Origin: Bacillota bacterium | GTDB taxonomy: Bacteria > Bacillota_E > Sulfobacillia > Sulfobacillales > Sulfobacillaceae | Length of the DNA: 5,982 bases | NCBI GenBank assembly: GCA_021802375.1 | Contig: JAKAAL010000295.1 | Coordinates: forward strand, 1 to 5,982 | Direction of reading: 5' to 3' | Shown: in pieces, positions 1 through 5,982 of the stretch | Position numbering within the stretch: position 1 is the first letter of the stretch | Layout of the letters: every line of letters starts with the position of its first letter | Position numbers and translations under genes: made by a program | The notes under the pieces: generated by a model | Seen by the model: the letters and a program-made list of their open reading frames with translations, nothing else | The model's database searches: none | Told to the model about the DNA's origin: nothing

Positions 1-146
1 TTGAGATGTACCCCGACTTTTATCCTGACACGGCGGACAAGATCAATTTGGATTTATTCTGGGAACATGCGCGACGGGACGTGCCCCAGCTCTCCTCAGG
101 GCGAATCTGTCACTTCAGAGATTTTTCTGTGAAAGACCCCAAATGA
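1..146 (+). CDS. C-terminal end of an unidentified gene, cut by the left edge
   Basis: The frame whose first full codon begins at base 3 is open from the window edge to a TGA at 144-146. It encodes about 47 residues beginning EMYPDFYPDTADKINLD and ending FSVKDPK. Codon choice looks ordinary for a coding region, and the reading is rich in acidic and aromatic residues. No start is visible, so the gene begins outside the window. I do not recognise the family and can see no catalytic motif. The next + strand gene has its likely start 43 bases downstream, so the two could be co-transcribed. Because only the tail is visible, it could also be a chance open frame, although the other two + strand frames give nothing comparable here. 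Confidence 0.45.
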   Translation, partial: EMYPDFYPDTADKINLDLFWEHARRDVPQLSSGRICHFRDFSVKDPK

Positions 147-170
147 CCGGCTTGTGGCACAATGGGTATG

Positions 171-179
171 GAGGAGGGG
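171..179 (+). promoter_or_regulatory. Shine-Dalgarno that selects a TTG start at 189
   Basis: The purine run GAGGAGGGG lies 9 bases before TTG 189-191, a normal spacing. The in-frame ATGs at 162 and 168 lie upstream of or against this run and have no comparable site of their own. The ATG at 182 is out of frame and meets a stop within five codons. TTG 189 is therefore the best-supported start for the following gene. Confidence 0.55.
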
Positions 180-188
180 AGATGCGAA

Positions 189-893
189 TTGCCTGAGATA
201 CCGTCTGAAGGGCCAACGATTGATCAGGTGTTGGAAGAGTTTCTTGCGGAACAAGAGGTGAGATTAGCAGCCCGCACCTTTCTTCAATATCAGGCTGTGG
301 TCGACCTCCTGCGCACCTACATTGAGGCTTATGACGGGCCAGATGATCCGGCACTCGTCAAGGTAGTCGACGAGGCGCACCAAAGAGGTACTGAGTACGC
401 ATGGTGCGGGCTAGGATGACCGAAGGAAATTGCTTATACTATCGGTCATTTTCTCGGGTGGTTCATGGTGCGTAAGGTCGTTGCCGGTCAGGATTTGATG
501 CGGGCTGCCGGGTCCGTCACCCGACGACTGGGTAGGTGGCTATACGAACACCACTATATGGATGAAACCAATGCCGAGATATTCCAATCTCAAGCGAAGA
601 GTCTGGGACGAGCTCTACCTAAGGCGACAGATTTGCGGAACAAGTTGTCTCGGTGGGTGGACGGTCTAGGGGGGATACGTTCGGACGCATCCTATGAGGG
701 CGATTTTGAGATTGTGGCGATCACCGACCGGGGCTGGAAGCTCGAGGGGGTGGACAGTGCGCTTTCGGGAGAAATCTCCGTGCCTTCGGAACTCCGACAC
801 GGTCCGGAAGTCGGCTGGAGGATCAGCGGAGTAGTGGCCCGAATGTCCCAAAGTTTTCGCTGGGTCGAGATTTGGAATGTGTACCCACGGTGA
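189..893 (+). pseudogene. Conserved hypothetical protein interrupted by one in-frame TGA
   Basis: Two open stretches, up to 416 and from 420 to the TGA at 891-893, lie in exactly the same frame and are separated only by TGA 417-419. Reading through gives about 233 residues from TTG 189. The first part has an integrase-N-terminus-like helix pattern (VLEEFLAEQEVRL, then RTFLQYQAVVDLLRTYI). The codons just after the TGA read PKEIAYTIGHFLGWF and run straight into MVRKVVAGQDLMRAAGSV and RRLGRWLYE. From memory, a widespread family of uncharacterised bacterial proteins carries this same order: FL..Q...L..RT, then FLGYFM.RKV..G..L..AAGTV.KKL.KWL, then a small beta-rich C-terminal domain ending in W...NVYP. 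Here that end reads WVEIWNVYPR. There is no tyrosine-recombinase catalytic domain. The codon pair GGA-TGA would become GGA-GGA by one G-to-T reversal, matching the glycine expected before the conserved proline. Likely a nonsense-mutated gene; alternatives are TGA read-through, a sequencing error, or re-initiation at ATG 465 (which has no good ribosome site). Function unknown. Confidence 0.7.
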
Positions 894-1062
894 CGATGCC
901 GGGGGCCCGATTTCACTCTGTGGTTGAGAATTTCGCCTGGAGGGCGAGGTCGTTAGGTGCACTTAATTTTCTTATAGATCCCGAGCCGCATCGGTCCCCC
1001 GGCCAAGCACGAAGTCTCCCTACGCATGCGTGATTTAATTGGCAGATCCGGAGAAAGTAGAG

Positions 1063-1101
1063 GTCGTGGCGGCCGCGAGCATGCCTTACCTCGACCACGA
1101 C
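1063..1101 (+). terminator. Weak stem-loop between convergent genes
   Basis: GTCGTGG (1063-1069) and CCACGAC (1095-1101) form a perfect 7-bp inverted repeat around a 25-base loop that itself contains the palindrome GCGGCCGC. On the + strand it is followed within a few bases by CTCTTTTA, a short T run. The position, between a + strand gene ending at 893 and a minus-strand gene ending at 1119, suits a transcription terminator. The long loop and only four Ts make it a weak candidate. The rest of 894-1118 shows no gene or RNA that I can support. Confidence 0.25.
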
Positions 1102-1118
1102 GCTCTTTTACCTTGGAA

Positions 1119-1925
1119 TTAGGATTTTTGGATGCCGTCTAGCACCCGCCCATCGCGAAGGCGGATGCCTTCGTGGTAGCCTCCGGGCGCGGCGTAGGGT
1201 AAGAATCCAAACTGCCGCGCCAAGTCTTGAAACTCCTTGACCAGAACGTCGCTTTGGACGGTGACCGGAATCTGGGTAAGCATCAAATTAACCCAGTGCA
1301 GTCGTTGGGTCATTTGGCCAAGAAAATCTAGCATCGCCTGACACCAGGGTTCTCGCAAAACCGCGCGGCTAAATGTTCCTTCCCAACAAACGCCATCGAG
1401 GTGATCCGTGGCCAAGGGGGCCAGGCGCCACAGGCCGTTATTCATCATCACGAGCCGGTCAGAGAAGTAAGAGCGGGCCAAACGCACCAGATCCACAGCC
1501 TCCGGGGCCAGCCAGTCGGCCTCCTCTGCCACCGCGCTATCTTCGATGTCGCCCAAGGTGTCGAGAAAGACGCCGTCCCATCCCTGTCGATATAAAGAGG
1601 GGAAATGTTGGTCTAAGTAGTTGCGCCAAGCTCGCGATCCCGGACGGACCACGCGATTATTCTCAGGAGCTCGCACCCAGGGTTTGCCATCGACCAAGAT
1701 GAAGTCCTTATCGGATAGGGGGACTGCTCGAAACCACGGTGGTACTTCTAAGGCGCTGACATAGGCCAAGACCTTCACCCCTTGGCTCTGCAATCGACGG
1801 ATATCGGCAAGGGCCCATCCTTGAGGCTCCAATACCACCAAGTCAAACTGATCTAAACCAGGAAGGGGACCGAACCCATAATAAATGGCGTAGGAACGCG
1901 CGCGAAGCTTGGCAACAGGGGCCAT
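1119..1925 (-). CDS. GH114-like glycoside hydrolase (TM1410/polygalactosaminidase type), no signal peptide
   Basis: A 268-residue protein fitting a single TIM barrel of the glycoside hydrolase 114 / TM1410-MJ1477 group, which includes endo-alpha-1,4-polygalactosaminidases and the hydrolase domain of PelA. Visible landmarks in order: YYGFGPL and FDLVVLEP (residues 15-33, first strands); GVKVLAYVSALE (49-60), the conserved Y-V-S-x-x-E strand; WDGVFLDTLGD (116-126) with the likely catalytic Asp122; VMMNNG (159-164); and LDGVCWEGTF (176-185) with the likely acid/base Glu182. Length is normal for a lone catalytic domain. The ATG at 1925 is preceded by GAGG 10 bases away, and the frame closes four codons upstream. 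The N-terminus (MAPVAKLRARSYAIYYG) has no hydrophobic leader, so the protein should stay in the cytoplasm or leave by a non-classical route, which is odd for an enzyme acting on surface polysaccharide. It lies 85 bases downstream of the HD-GYP gene on the same strand, probably in the same transcript. The family is well supported by motifs; the substrate is inferred. Confidence 0.82.
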   Translation of the reverse strand: MAPVAKLRARSYAIYYGFGPLPGLDQFDLVVLEPQGWALADIRRLQSQGVKVLAYVSALEVPPWFRAVPLSDKDFILVDGKPWVRAPENNRVVRPGSRAWRNYLDQHFPSLYRQGWDGVFLDTLGDIEDSAVAEEADWLAPEAVDLVRLARSYFSDRLVMMNNGLWRLAPLATDHLDGVCWEGTFSRAVLREPWCQAMLDFLGQMTQRLHWVNLMLTQIPVTVQSDVLVKEFQDLARQFGFLPYAAPGGYHEGIRLRDGRVLDGIQKS

Positions 1926-2010
1926 GGCCGGGAATCCTCACTTCTCTCAACGAATTTTGAATGCAATGTCGGGCAAGGCGGCATGGTGTCATTTTGGCCC
2001 ATCGCCCCGG

Positions 2011-3567
2011 CTAAAACTGGGCCGCCGCCGGACGGATTCCTGCTTCTTGGTACAGCTCCAGCAAATGTGTGACGACCGCCGGATCTAGTTGCCGACCGGA
2101 AAGCTGCTTGATCTCGTAAAGAGCTCGGTCGACGGGAAGACCCTCGCGATAGCTGCGATTGGAAATCCGCGCGACAAACTGTTCCGCCGCGGCCAAAATC
2201 TTCCCCTCGATCGTGAGGTCGGCTCCGGGGGCTCCCCGAGGATACCCTTGACCGTCGAAGCGTTCATGGTGTTCGTAAATGGCCTGGGCCACCCCCGAGG
2301 CCAAGATTTCGTTAGGCAGACCCTTTAATAAATCAAAGCCCAGCTTGGGATGACGCTGAATGAGTTCGCGCGACTGCTCGGCGAGGGTTCCTCGCTGCGT
2401 GGTAAGTTCCAAGGCGACGGCCACCATACCCACGTCGTGCAAGCGGCCGGCCACCTCCACGGCTTGAACGCGATCCGCGGACAGGCCTGACTTGATGGCT
2501 AAGCGGGCGGCTAAGCGCGCTACCTGGTGGTGATGGTCCTGGTTATAGGGGTCAGCCTGATCCAGCAGATTAGCGGTAAGCAAGAGCGCGTTCAGATAGA
2601 CGCGGGACATGGTTAACGCGGCTCGGCGGCTGTCCATCATTGTTCTGAGGCTGGTGCCAAGAGAGCTTAAGGTGTTCCGCACCTTGGCATCCGGGCTCAT
2701 CGTCTCGCTGGAGAAATATGTTAAGATCCCCGTCGATTGATCCGTGCCAGGTAGGGGGATGGCAATGAGCAAGTTGAGGCCGCGCTGGCCAAACGCACGG
2801 GGAAGACCAACGGGCCCTCCCCAGGCGATGTATTGGTGGCTGCGCGCCTCGGCGTAGAGGGAGATGGGAGAAAGCAAACCGAAAAGCTCTGCGCCTCGGC
2901 CCGACGACCAGACCATTTCAGGATTGGAAGGGTCGTTCCAGACGGCAAGGTATCCGTCGAATAACTTCAGAGCTTGCGCCCCCAAATTGGCTAAGAGTTC
3001 CATGACCCGGGGAATTTGAAACCAAAGATCCGTTTGAATACTATCCGGACCAAGGGTTGCTTCCGTGTGGCTATCCGAAGGGGCGTGGCGATCCCGATGT
3101 TGAATCACCGTTAATAGGGGCTCAAAGCGTTTCAGCCAGGCCAAGACTTTGGCCAACTCCGGATCCGACACCCGCATCTTGGCATCTAGACTAAGGTTGA
3201 GGGCGATGCCAGGGACCAGCGCGCACTCTAGGCTGCCATCAGCAAGACGCCCAATCTTCCAGGGTTCGACCGGGGGAGAAATCTCCAGTCTCACGGGCCG
3301 TATCTCCGAACCCAATACCAGCCCGGCGTAATTGGGACCTACGCTGGCGACGCTGCTGGGGGTCCGGGTGACTTTCAAGGTAAGCTGATGATCCTCAAGG
3401 TCGGCGGTGTAGCCGTAATATCCCTGTGCCGGGATCCATGCGGCCAATTGCGTAAGGATGGCGAGCAACAAGTCTGACATGGCATAGGGCGGCTTTAAGG
3501 CAGCATAAACAGCCGTCTGGGCTTTCTCTTCATCAAACGGCCGTAAACGTCGGTTCAAAAGTCCCAA
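2011..3567 (-). CDS. GAF-HD-GYP signalling protein, probable c-di-GMP phosphodiesterase or sensor
   Basis: A 518-residue protein when started at TTG 3567. Residues about 30-155 look like a degenerate GAF-type sensor, residues about 180-315 form a clearer GAF-like domain (WFQIPRVMELLANLGAQAL through LLIAIPLPG), and residues about 325-510 are an HD-GYP domain. HD-GYP domains hydrolyse cyclic di-GMP at a di- or tri-metal centre. Metal-ligand positions visible here are His345 (DPYNQDH), His377-Asp378 (RLHDVGM), His406 (RHPKLG), His433-His434 and the signature HHERFDGQGYP. Three departures from the common pattern stand out: HDxGK reads HDVGM, the VAD ligand motif reads AAE (Glu462), and the following FDA reads FVA. 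The histidines are all kept, so activity is possible but may be weakened. No membrane segment is seen, so it is cytosolic. The open frame extends to another TTG at 3630, but the perfect AAGGAGG at 3575-3581 sits 7 bases before TTG 3567. It lies between the membrane protein gene and the hydrolase gene on one strand. Confidence 0.88.
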   Translation of the reverse strand: MGLLNRRLRPFDEEKAQTAVYAALKPPYAMSDLLLAILTQLAAWIPAQGYYGYTADLEDHQLTLKVTRTPSSVASVGPNYAGLVLGSEIRPVRLEISPPVEPWKIGRLADGSLECALVPGIALNLSLDAKMRVSDPELAKVLAWLKRFEPLLTVIQHRDRHAPSDSHTEATLGPDSIQTDLWFQIPRVMELLANLGAQALKLFDGYLAVWNDPSNPEMVWSSGRGAELFGLLSPISLYAEARSHQYIAWGGPVGLPRAFGQRGLNLLIAIPLPGTDQSTGILTYFSSETMSPDAKVRNTLSSLGTSLRTMMDSRRAALTMSRVYLNALLLTANLLDQADPYNQDHHHQVARLAARLAIKSGLSADRVQAVEVAGRLHDVGMVAVALELTTQRGTLAEQSRELIQRHPKLGFDLLKGLPNEILASGVAQAIYEHHERFDGQGYPRGAPGADLTIEGKILAAAEQFVARISNRSYREGLPVDRALYEIKQLSGRQLDPAVVTHLLELYQEAGIRPAAAQF

Positions 3568-3702
3568 GCCCCGCCCTCCTTCACGATGGCGTCCTGCCAG
3601 CCGTACGCCAGCACCTCTCCCACTTCGCAAACCTGGTCACGTGTTCCCAAGCATTCGCCAACAAGGCACGAAACTCCTGTTCGGGGACCTAGAATTCGAC
3701 AC
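3555..3702 (-). pseudogene. Possible small ORF remnant with two frameshifts, between the membrane protein and HD-GYP genes
   Basis: The 152 bases between the membrane protein stop and the HD-GYP start hold protein-like pieces in successive frames. A GTG at 3702 begins VSNSRSP. A second frame continues PEQEFRALLANAWEHVTRF. A third gives GEVLAYGWQDAIVKEGGAW and stops at TGA 3557-3555. One base restored in the CCCC run near 3684 and one in the GGG run near 3620 would join them into about 50 residues. The stop would then overlap the HD-GYP start by 13 bases, the kind of overlap expected in an operon. The first join has no clear ribosome site. The third frame is also continuous with the upstream membrane gene beyond its TAG, but that reading of the first half is Cys-rich and unconvincing. 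I do not recognise a family. It may be a decayed gene, a sequencing artefact, or chance. Confidence 0.3.
3575..3581 (-). promoter_or_regulatory. Strong Shine-Dalgarno deciding a TTG start
   Basis: On the minus strand AAGGAGG occupies 3581 to 3575 and is separated by 7 bases from TTG 3567-3565, an ideal spacing. The upstream in-frame TTG at 3630 has no comparable site, the TTG at 3558 is 16 bases away, and the first in-frame ATG, at 3480, also lacks one. This trims 21 Arg/Gly-rich residues from the longest possible reading, which do not resemble a domain. Confidence 0.7.
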
Positions 3703-3719
3703 CGTTCGTGAGATTTCGC

Positions 3720-5639
3720 CTATTGTCGAATCCACAGCGCTAAGAACTGGGAACCTTTAAAGTAAATCCGGCTGCTATGCGGGTGTGACTTGTGGTAAGC
3801 CAAGGCCCAGTAATAGGCGCGTGCTTCGATCTGGCGAAATGAGGGAGTTCGCCCAAGTGGCCGCCTTGCGTCTCTAAGGGTCAGTGCGATACCCACGGGA
3901 AAGCCGCGCGGGTCCGCGTAGAGAAACACGTTAGGCGTCAGAATGGGGCTGTGCTGGGCAGACTTCAAAAAGAAGTGCGGATTTTTGGCTTGCGCCAGGG
4001 AGTGATGCGCCACAAAGTAGGTAATCTCTTGTTGCCAGCCCCGACCCAGGACTTCGCTATATTCTTCGACGGGAGAGACGATGGTCCATTGAAATGCTGG
4101 ATACCGGCTTAAGATGCTCTCCGTGGTGCGCCCGCTGCCTCTCGGTTCAAATCGATGGGGGACATAAACCCGGGCGGGAACGAGTAGGGATGCCAATGCG
4201 GCTAGGCTTAGCCCGATATTTAAGGGGCGTTTTAAAGAGGCTTGGCGGGCATAGGGGGCGGCGAGGGTCGCCAGCAAGAGGGCCAACACCAAGAAGCCGG
4301 GAAGCCCCGATCCGACCATGACATTACCGAGGCCGTCGAACCAGGCGGGATCTATCAAGGGCGCAAGGCAGGCGGCCGTGGCCAGCGCCAGTAGCCGCGT
4401 TGCAGGTTCTTTGGCCTGGGTTACACTGCGGGCAACCAGCGCGGATGCGACCCAAAAGAAGAGGTGAGTTGGGGAGAAGGGAAGATGCCAAAGGGGAGGC
4501 TCGGCGGCGAAGACCGGATGGATCCAGCTTGAAAGCCCCAGGCCACGGCCTAGCCAACGCCCCGCCCAAAGAGGCAGGCTACCGACCAGAACGGCTACGA
4601 TCCACCAGCGCACCTCTCTGATTAACGTCGTGGTCGAGCCGGTTTGGATGACGATGAGGAGGGCGGCGATGAGTCCAAGTGCCGCTTCGAAGAGGCCCAA
4701 ATCGATATTAAACACGGTACTGGTCGCCAGAGTTAAGGCAAACATGCGGGCACGGTCGGTGCGTTCAGGCTGTCGCACATAGGCGATTAAATGGCTAAGT
4801 CCAAGCAAGAGGGCAATCACGGCCCAATGGACGGCCAGAGGGGAGGCCAGGTTTACTGGCGCTTGGAAGAAGGCGATGCCACTCGCCGCCATCACCAACA
4901 TGGAAAATGCGGTCAGGCGATGGGAATGGGTGGCGTGAAAGACGATGATGCCCATAGCTAGGACGCTGACCGTGGCGGTCATGGGATAGAAAAATTGCAG
5001 GAGTTCCATGGGTGGGGTTAAAAAGAGCGTCGACATTCCAGCACCAAGGCCGAAAAGCCCCTCGGGGCCGACACCGCCCCGGTACAGCCCTAGGTTGTTG
5101 GTCAGCATGGCGATATGCAGAACATTAAAATATCCAAGCGGCGTGCCCGGGGCAGCCTGAAGCCAAACGGGAATGGAATAGCGAATGAGCGTGATCCCGA
5201 TGGCGGCGACGGCCATTGCCGTGCCCGTCCGCCCATAGTCCTTCATCAGCCCTTGCCAGGCCTCCCTGGTACGCTCTTTCAGAAACTGCATCAGGTCGGC
5301 AAAGGCTTTCGAGGGCTGATCGAGGATATTCAAGATGTGTATCGTCGAGGCCCGCTTTGCGTCTTTAGCGGTGGAGCTCGGTCCCAAAAGGCCGCCGAGA
5401 AATATCGCGAAGACGATGAGCGCGATGAACACGGAAAACCGCACTGCCCCTAATGCGGCCAGGCCAACCACCGTGAGCGACGAGAAGCTGAGGCCAAGGG
5501 ACATCCACATAGTCAGCTTCCACCGCGCGTCGAGGGGATGAACACGGCGCAGGATCCACGCCGGTATGACCACCAGGGTGGCGACAAAGGCCAGCAGCAC
5601 ATGGATTTCTTCCGAGGCGATCATCCACCAGTTTTCCAT
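3720..5639 (-). CDS. Polytopic membrane protein of unknown function with soluble C-terminal domain
   Basis: A 639-residue integral membrane protein with roughly 13-14 hydrophobic segments by eye: three in residues 11-86, then a charged, probably amphipathic insert at 91-135, then a long series from about 138 to 488. The last 150 residues are hydrophilic and read as a folded domain with short motifs YPAFQWTIVSPVEEYSEVLG, GWQQEITYFVAHH and NVFLYADPRGFPVG. The stretch 164-225 (GYFNVLHIAMLTNNLGLYRGG, then a GPEGLFGLG turn and a PPMELLQFF helix) recalls the first large loop of GT-C type membrane glycosyltransferases, but the acidic catalytic residue usual there is not obvious; this is a weak resemblance only. 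The ATG at 5639 has GAGGAGG 10 bases before it; the next ATG, at residue 6, is too far. It is the first gene of the minus-strand run and is followed by HD-GYP and GH114 genes, suggesting a cell-surface or polysaccharide role. The membrane location is secure; the function is unassigned. Confidence 0.85.
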   Translation of the reverse strand: MENWWMIASEEIHVLLAFVATLVVIPAWILRRVHPLDARWKLTMWMSLGLSFSSLTVVGLAALGAVRFSVFIALIVFAIFLGGLLGPSSTAKDAKRASTIHILNILDQPSKAFADLMQFLKERTREAWQGLMKDYGRTGTAMAVAAIGITLIRYSIPVWLQAAPGTPLGYFNVLHIAMLTNNLGLYRGGVGPEGLFGLGAGMSTLFLTPPMELLQFFYPMTATVSVLAMGIIVFHATHSHRLTAFSMLVMAASGIAFFQAPVNLASPLAVHWAVIALLLGLSHLIAYVRQPERTDRARMFALTLATSTVFNIDLGLFEAALGLIAALLIVIQTGSTTTLIREVRWWIVAVLVGSLPLWAGRWLGRGLGLSSWIHPVFAAEPPLWHLPFSPTHLFFWVASALVARSVTQAKEPATRLLALATAACLAPLIDPAWFDGLGNVMVGSGLPGFLVLALLLATLAAPYARQASLKRPLNIGLSLAALASLLVPARVYVPHRFEPRGSGRTTESILSRYPAFQWTIVSPVEEYSEVLGRGWQQEITYFVAHHSLAQAKNPHFFLKSAQHSPILTPNVFLYADPRGFPVGIALTLRDARRPLGRTPSFRQIEARAYYWALAYHKSHPHSSRIYFKGSQFLALWIRQ

Positions 5640-5649
5640 GTAGGGGCTG

Positions 5650-5656
5650 CCTCCTC
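5650..5656 (-). promoter_or_regulatory. Shine-Dalgarno of the membrane protein gene
   Basis: On the minus strand GAGGAGG occupies 5656 to 5650, 10 bases ahead of ATG 5639-5637. A small perfect inverted repeat, CGGAC (5667-5671) and GTCCG (5681-5685) with a 9-base loop, lies 10 bases further upstream and could form a hairpin in the leader mRNA; a regulatory role is speculation. Confidence 0.6.
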
Positions 5657-5982
5657 AGAGTGATTTCGGACTTCACGCACGTCCGGCTGACTTAGGAAAC
5701 GACCTCGTCCTGGGGGAACCCCGGAGGGCGTCACGCGACGGCGACGGCTTGAGGAAGATGGCCATGGCATCGGGCGGTGCGTAGAGCGTGCGATCGACCG
5801 CGTCAGGCTCATGACAAGCCTGCGATCACGGCAATGAGAGCGGTCCCGGATGGGCTTTAACCATCCAAACGGCAGGGACACGTGGCGAAAGAGCAGTTGG
5901 AGCACGAGCGGACAGTCGTCAAGGTCAATAGGAGAGGCCACTCCGTAGCCTCGGAGGGATGGCTCCTGGCGTTTTCTGTCAG
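5657..5982. other. Leader or intergenic region with no convincing gene
   Basis: This stretch upstream of the minus-strand run has competing open frames and none that I would call. On the minus strand, one frame is open from the window edge past the membrane gene start; its edge-proximal part (GVASPIDLDDCPLVLQLLF) looks protein-like but it becomes Arg/Ser/Pro-rich and overlaps the next gene. On the + strand, a frame from GTG 5882 (VAKEQLEHERTVVKVNRRG, then SVASEGWLLAFSV) is open to the right edge and could be the start of a divergent gene, with only a weak AGGG before it. The two overlap, so at most one is real. I see no clear -35/-10 pair and no recognisable riboswitch core. Confidence 0.4.

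Noticed and set aside
189..360. Integrase/recombinase call for the interrupted gene
   Set aside because: The N-terminal helix pattern recalls a core-binding domain, but no R...HxxR...Y catalytic region follows in any frame.
894..1118. Possible tRNA or small RNA between the convergent genes
   Set aside because: No T-loop consensus, no cloverleaf arms and no acceptor pairing were found; only one weak stem-loop is present.
1373..1702. Open frame of 109 residues on the + strand inside the hydrolase gene
   Set aside because: Its product is Pro/Arg/Gly-rich with no domain pattern, and it lies antisense to a gene with clear GH114 motifs.
2085..2267. Second minus-strand frame overlapping the HD-GYP catalytic region
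   Set aside because: It is a shifted reading of the HD-GYP coding sequence; the true frame contains the full signature motif.
5115..5453. Open frames on the + strand within the membrane protein gene
   Set aside because: They are antisense to a convincing membrane protein and have low-complexity, charged translations with no ribosome site.
5710..5724. GC hairpin GGGG-GAA-CCCC as an operator or terminator
   Set aside because: It has only four solid pairs on the strand of the downstream gene and no T run, so chance in GC-rich DNA is the simpler explanation.
5657..5982. c-di-GMP riboswitch in the leader of the minus-strand run
   Set aside because: This would fit the module, but I could not find the conserved GEMM core blocks on the minus strand.

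Overview
The window holds two unrelated blocks. The left third (1-893, + strand) has the tail of a gene cut by the left edge, then a conserved-looking gene interrupted by one in-frame TGA. The remainder (1119-5639) is a run of minus-strand genes, read right to left: a 639-residue polytopic membrane protein, the remains of a very small ORF, a GAF/HD-GYP signalling protein, and a leaderless GH114-type (endo-alpha-1,4-polygalactosaminidase-like) TIM-barrel hydrolase. I found no tRNA, rRNA, CRISPR array, insertion sequence or attachment site.

The base composition is moderately G+C-rich (high fifties percent by eye). The genes use strong GGAGG-type Shine-Dalgarno sequences and TTG starts, and carry degenerate c-di-GMP signalling domains. 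This suits a Gram-positive, Firmicutes-like bacterium of the Sulfobacillus/Symbiobacterium kind, but that placement is an impression from style and not a measured result.

Layout: 1-146, C-terminal end of an unidentified gene. 189-893, interrupted conserved hypothetical gene; its two halves are in the same frame, separated only by TGA at 417-419. 894-1118, intergenic, with a weak stem-loop. 1119-1925 (-), GH114-like hydrolase. 2011-3567 (-), HD-GYP protein, best started at a TTG behind a perfect AAGGAGG. 3555-3702 (-), a possible small ORF that makes sense only if two single-base losses are repaired. 3720-5639 (-), membrane protein with a soluble C-terminal domain. 5640-5982, leader or intergenic DNA with no convincing gene.

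Working hypothesis: the minus-strand run is one transcription unit coupling a cell-surface or polysaccharide membrane protein with a c-di-GMP-type phosphodiesterase/sensor and a galactosaminoglycan-type hydrolase. That recalls the logic of Pel exopolysaccharide loci (GH114 hydrolase plus c-di-GMP control plus membrane proteins) without the recognisable Pel synthase genes. The shared strand and order are seen in the sequence; the joint function is inference.
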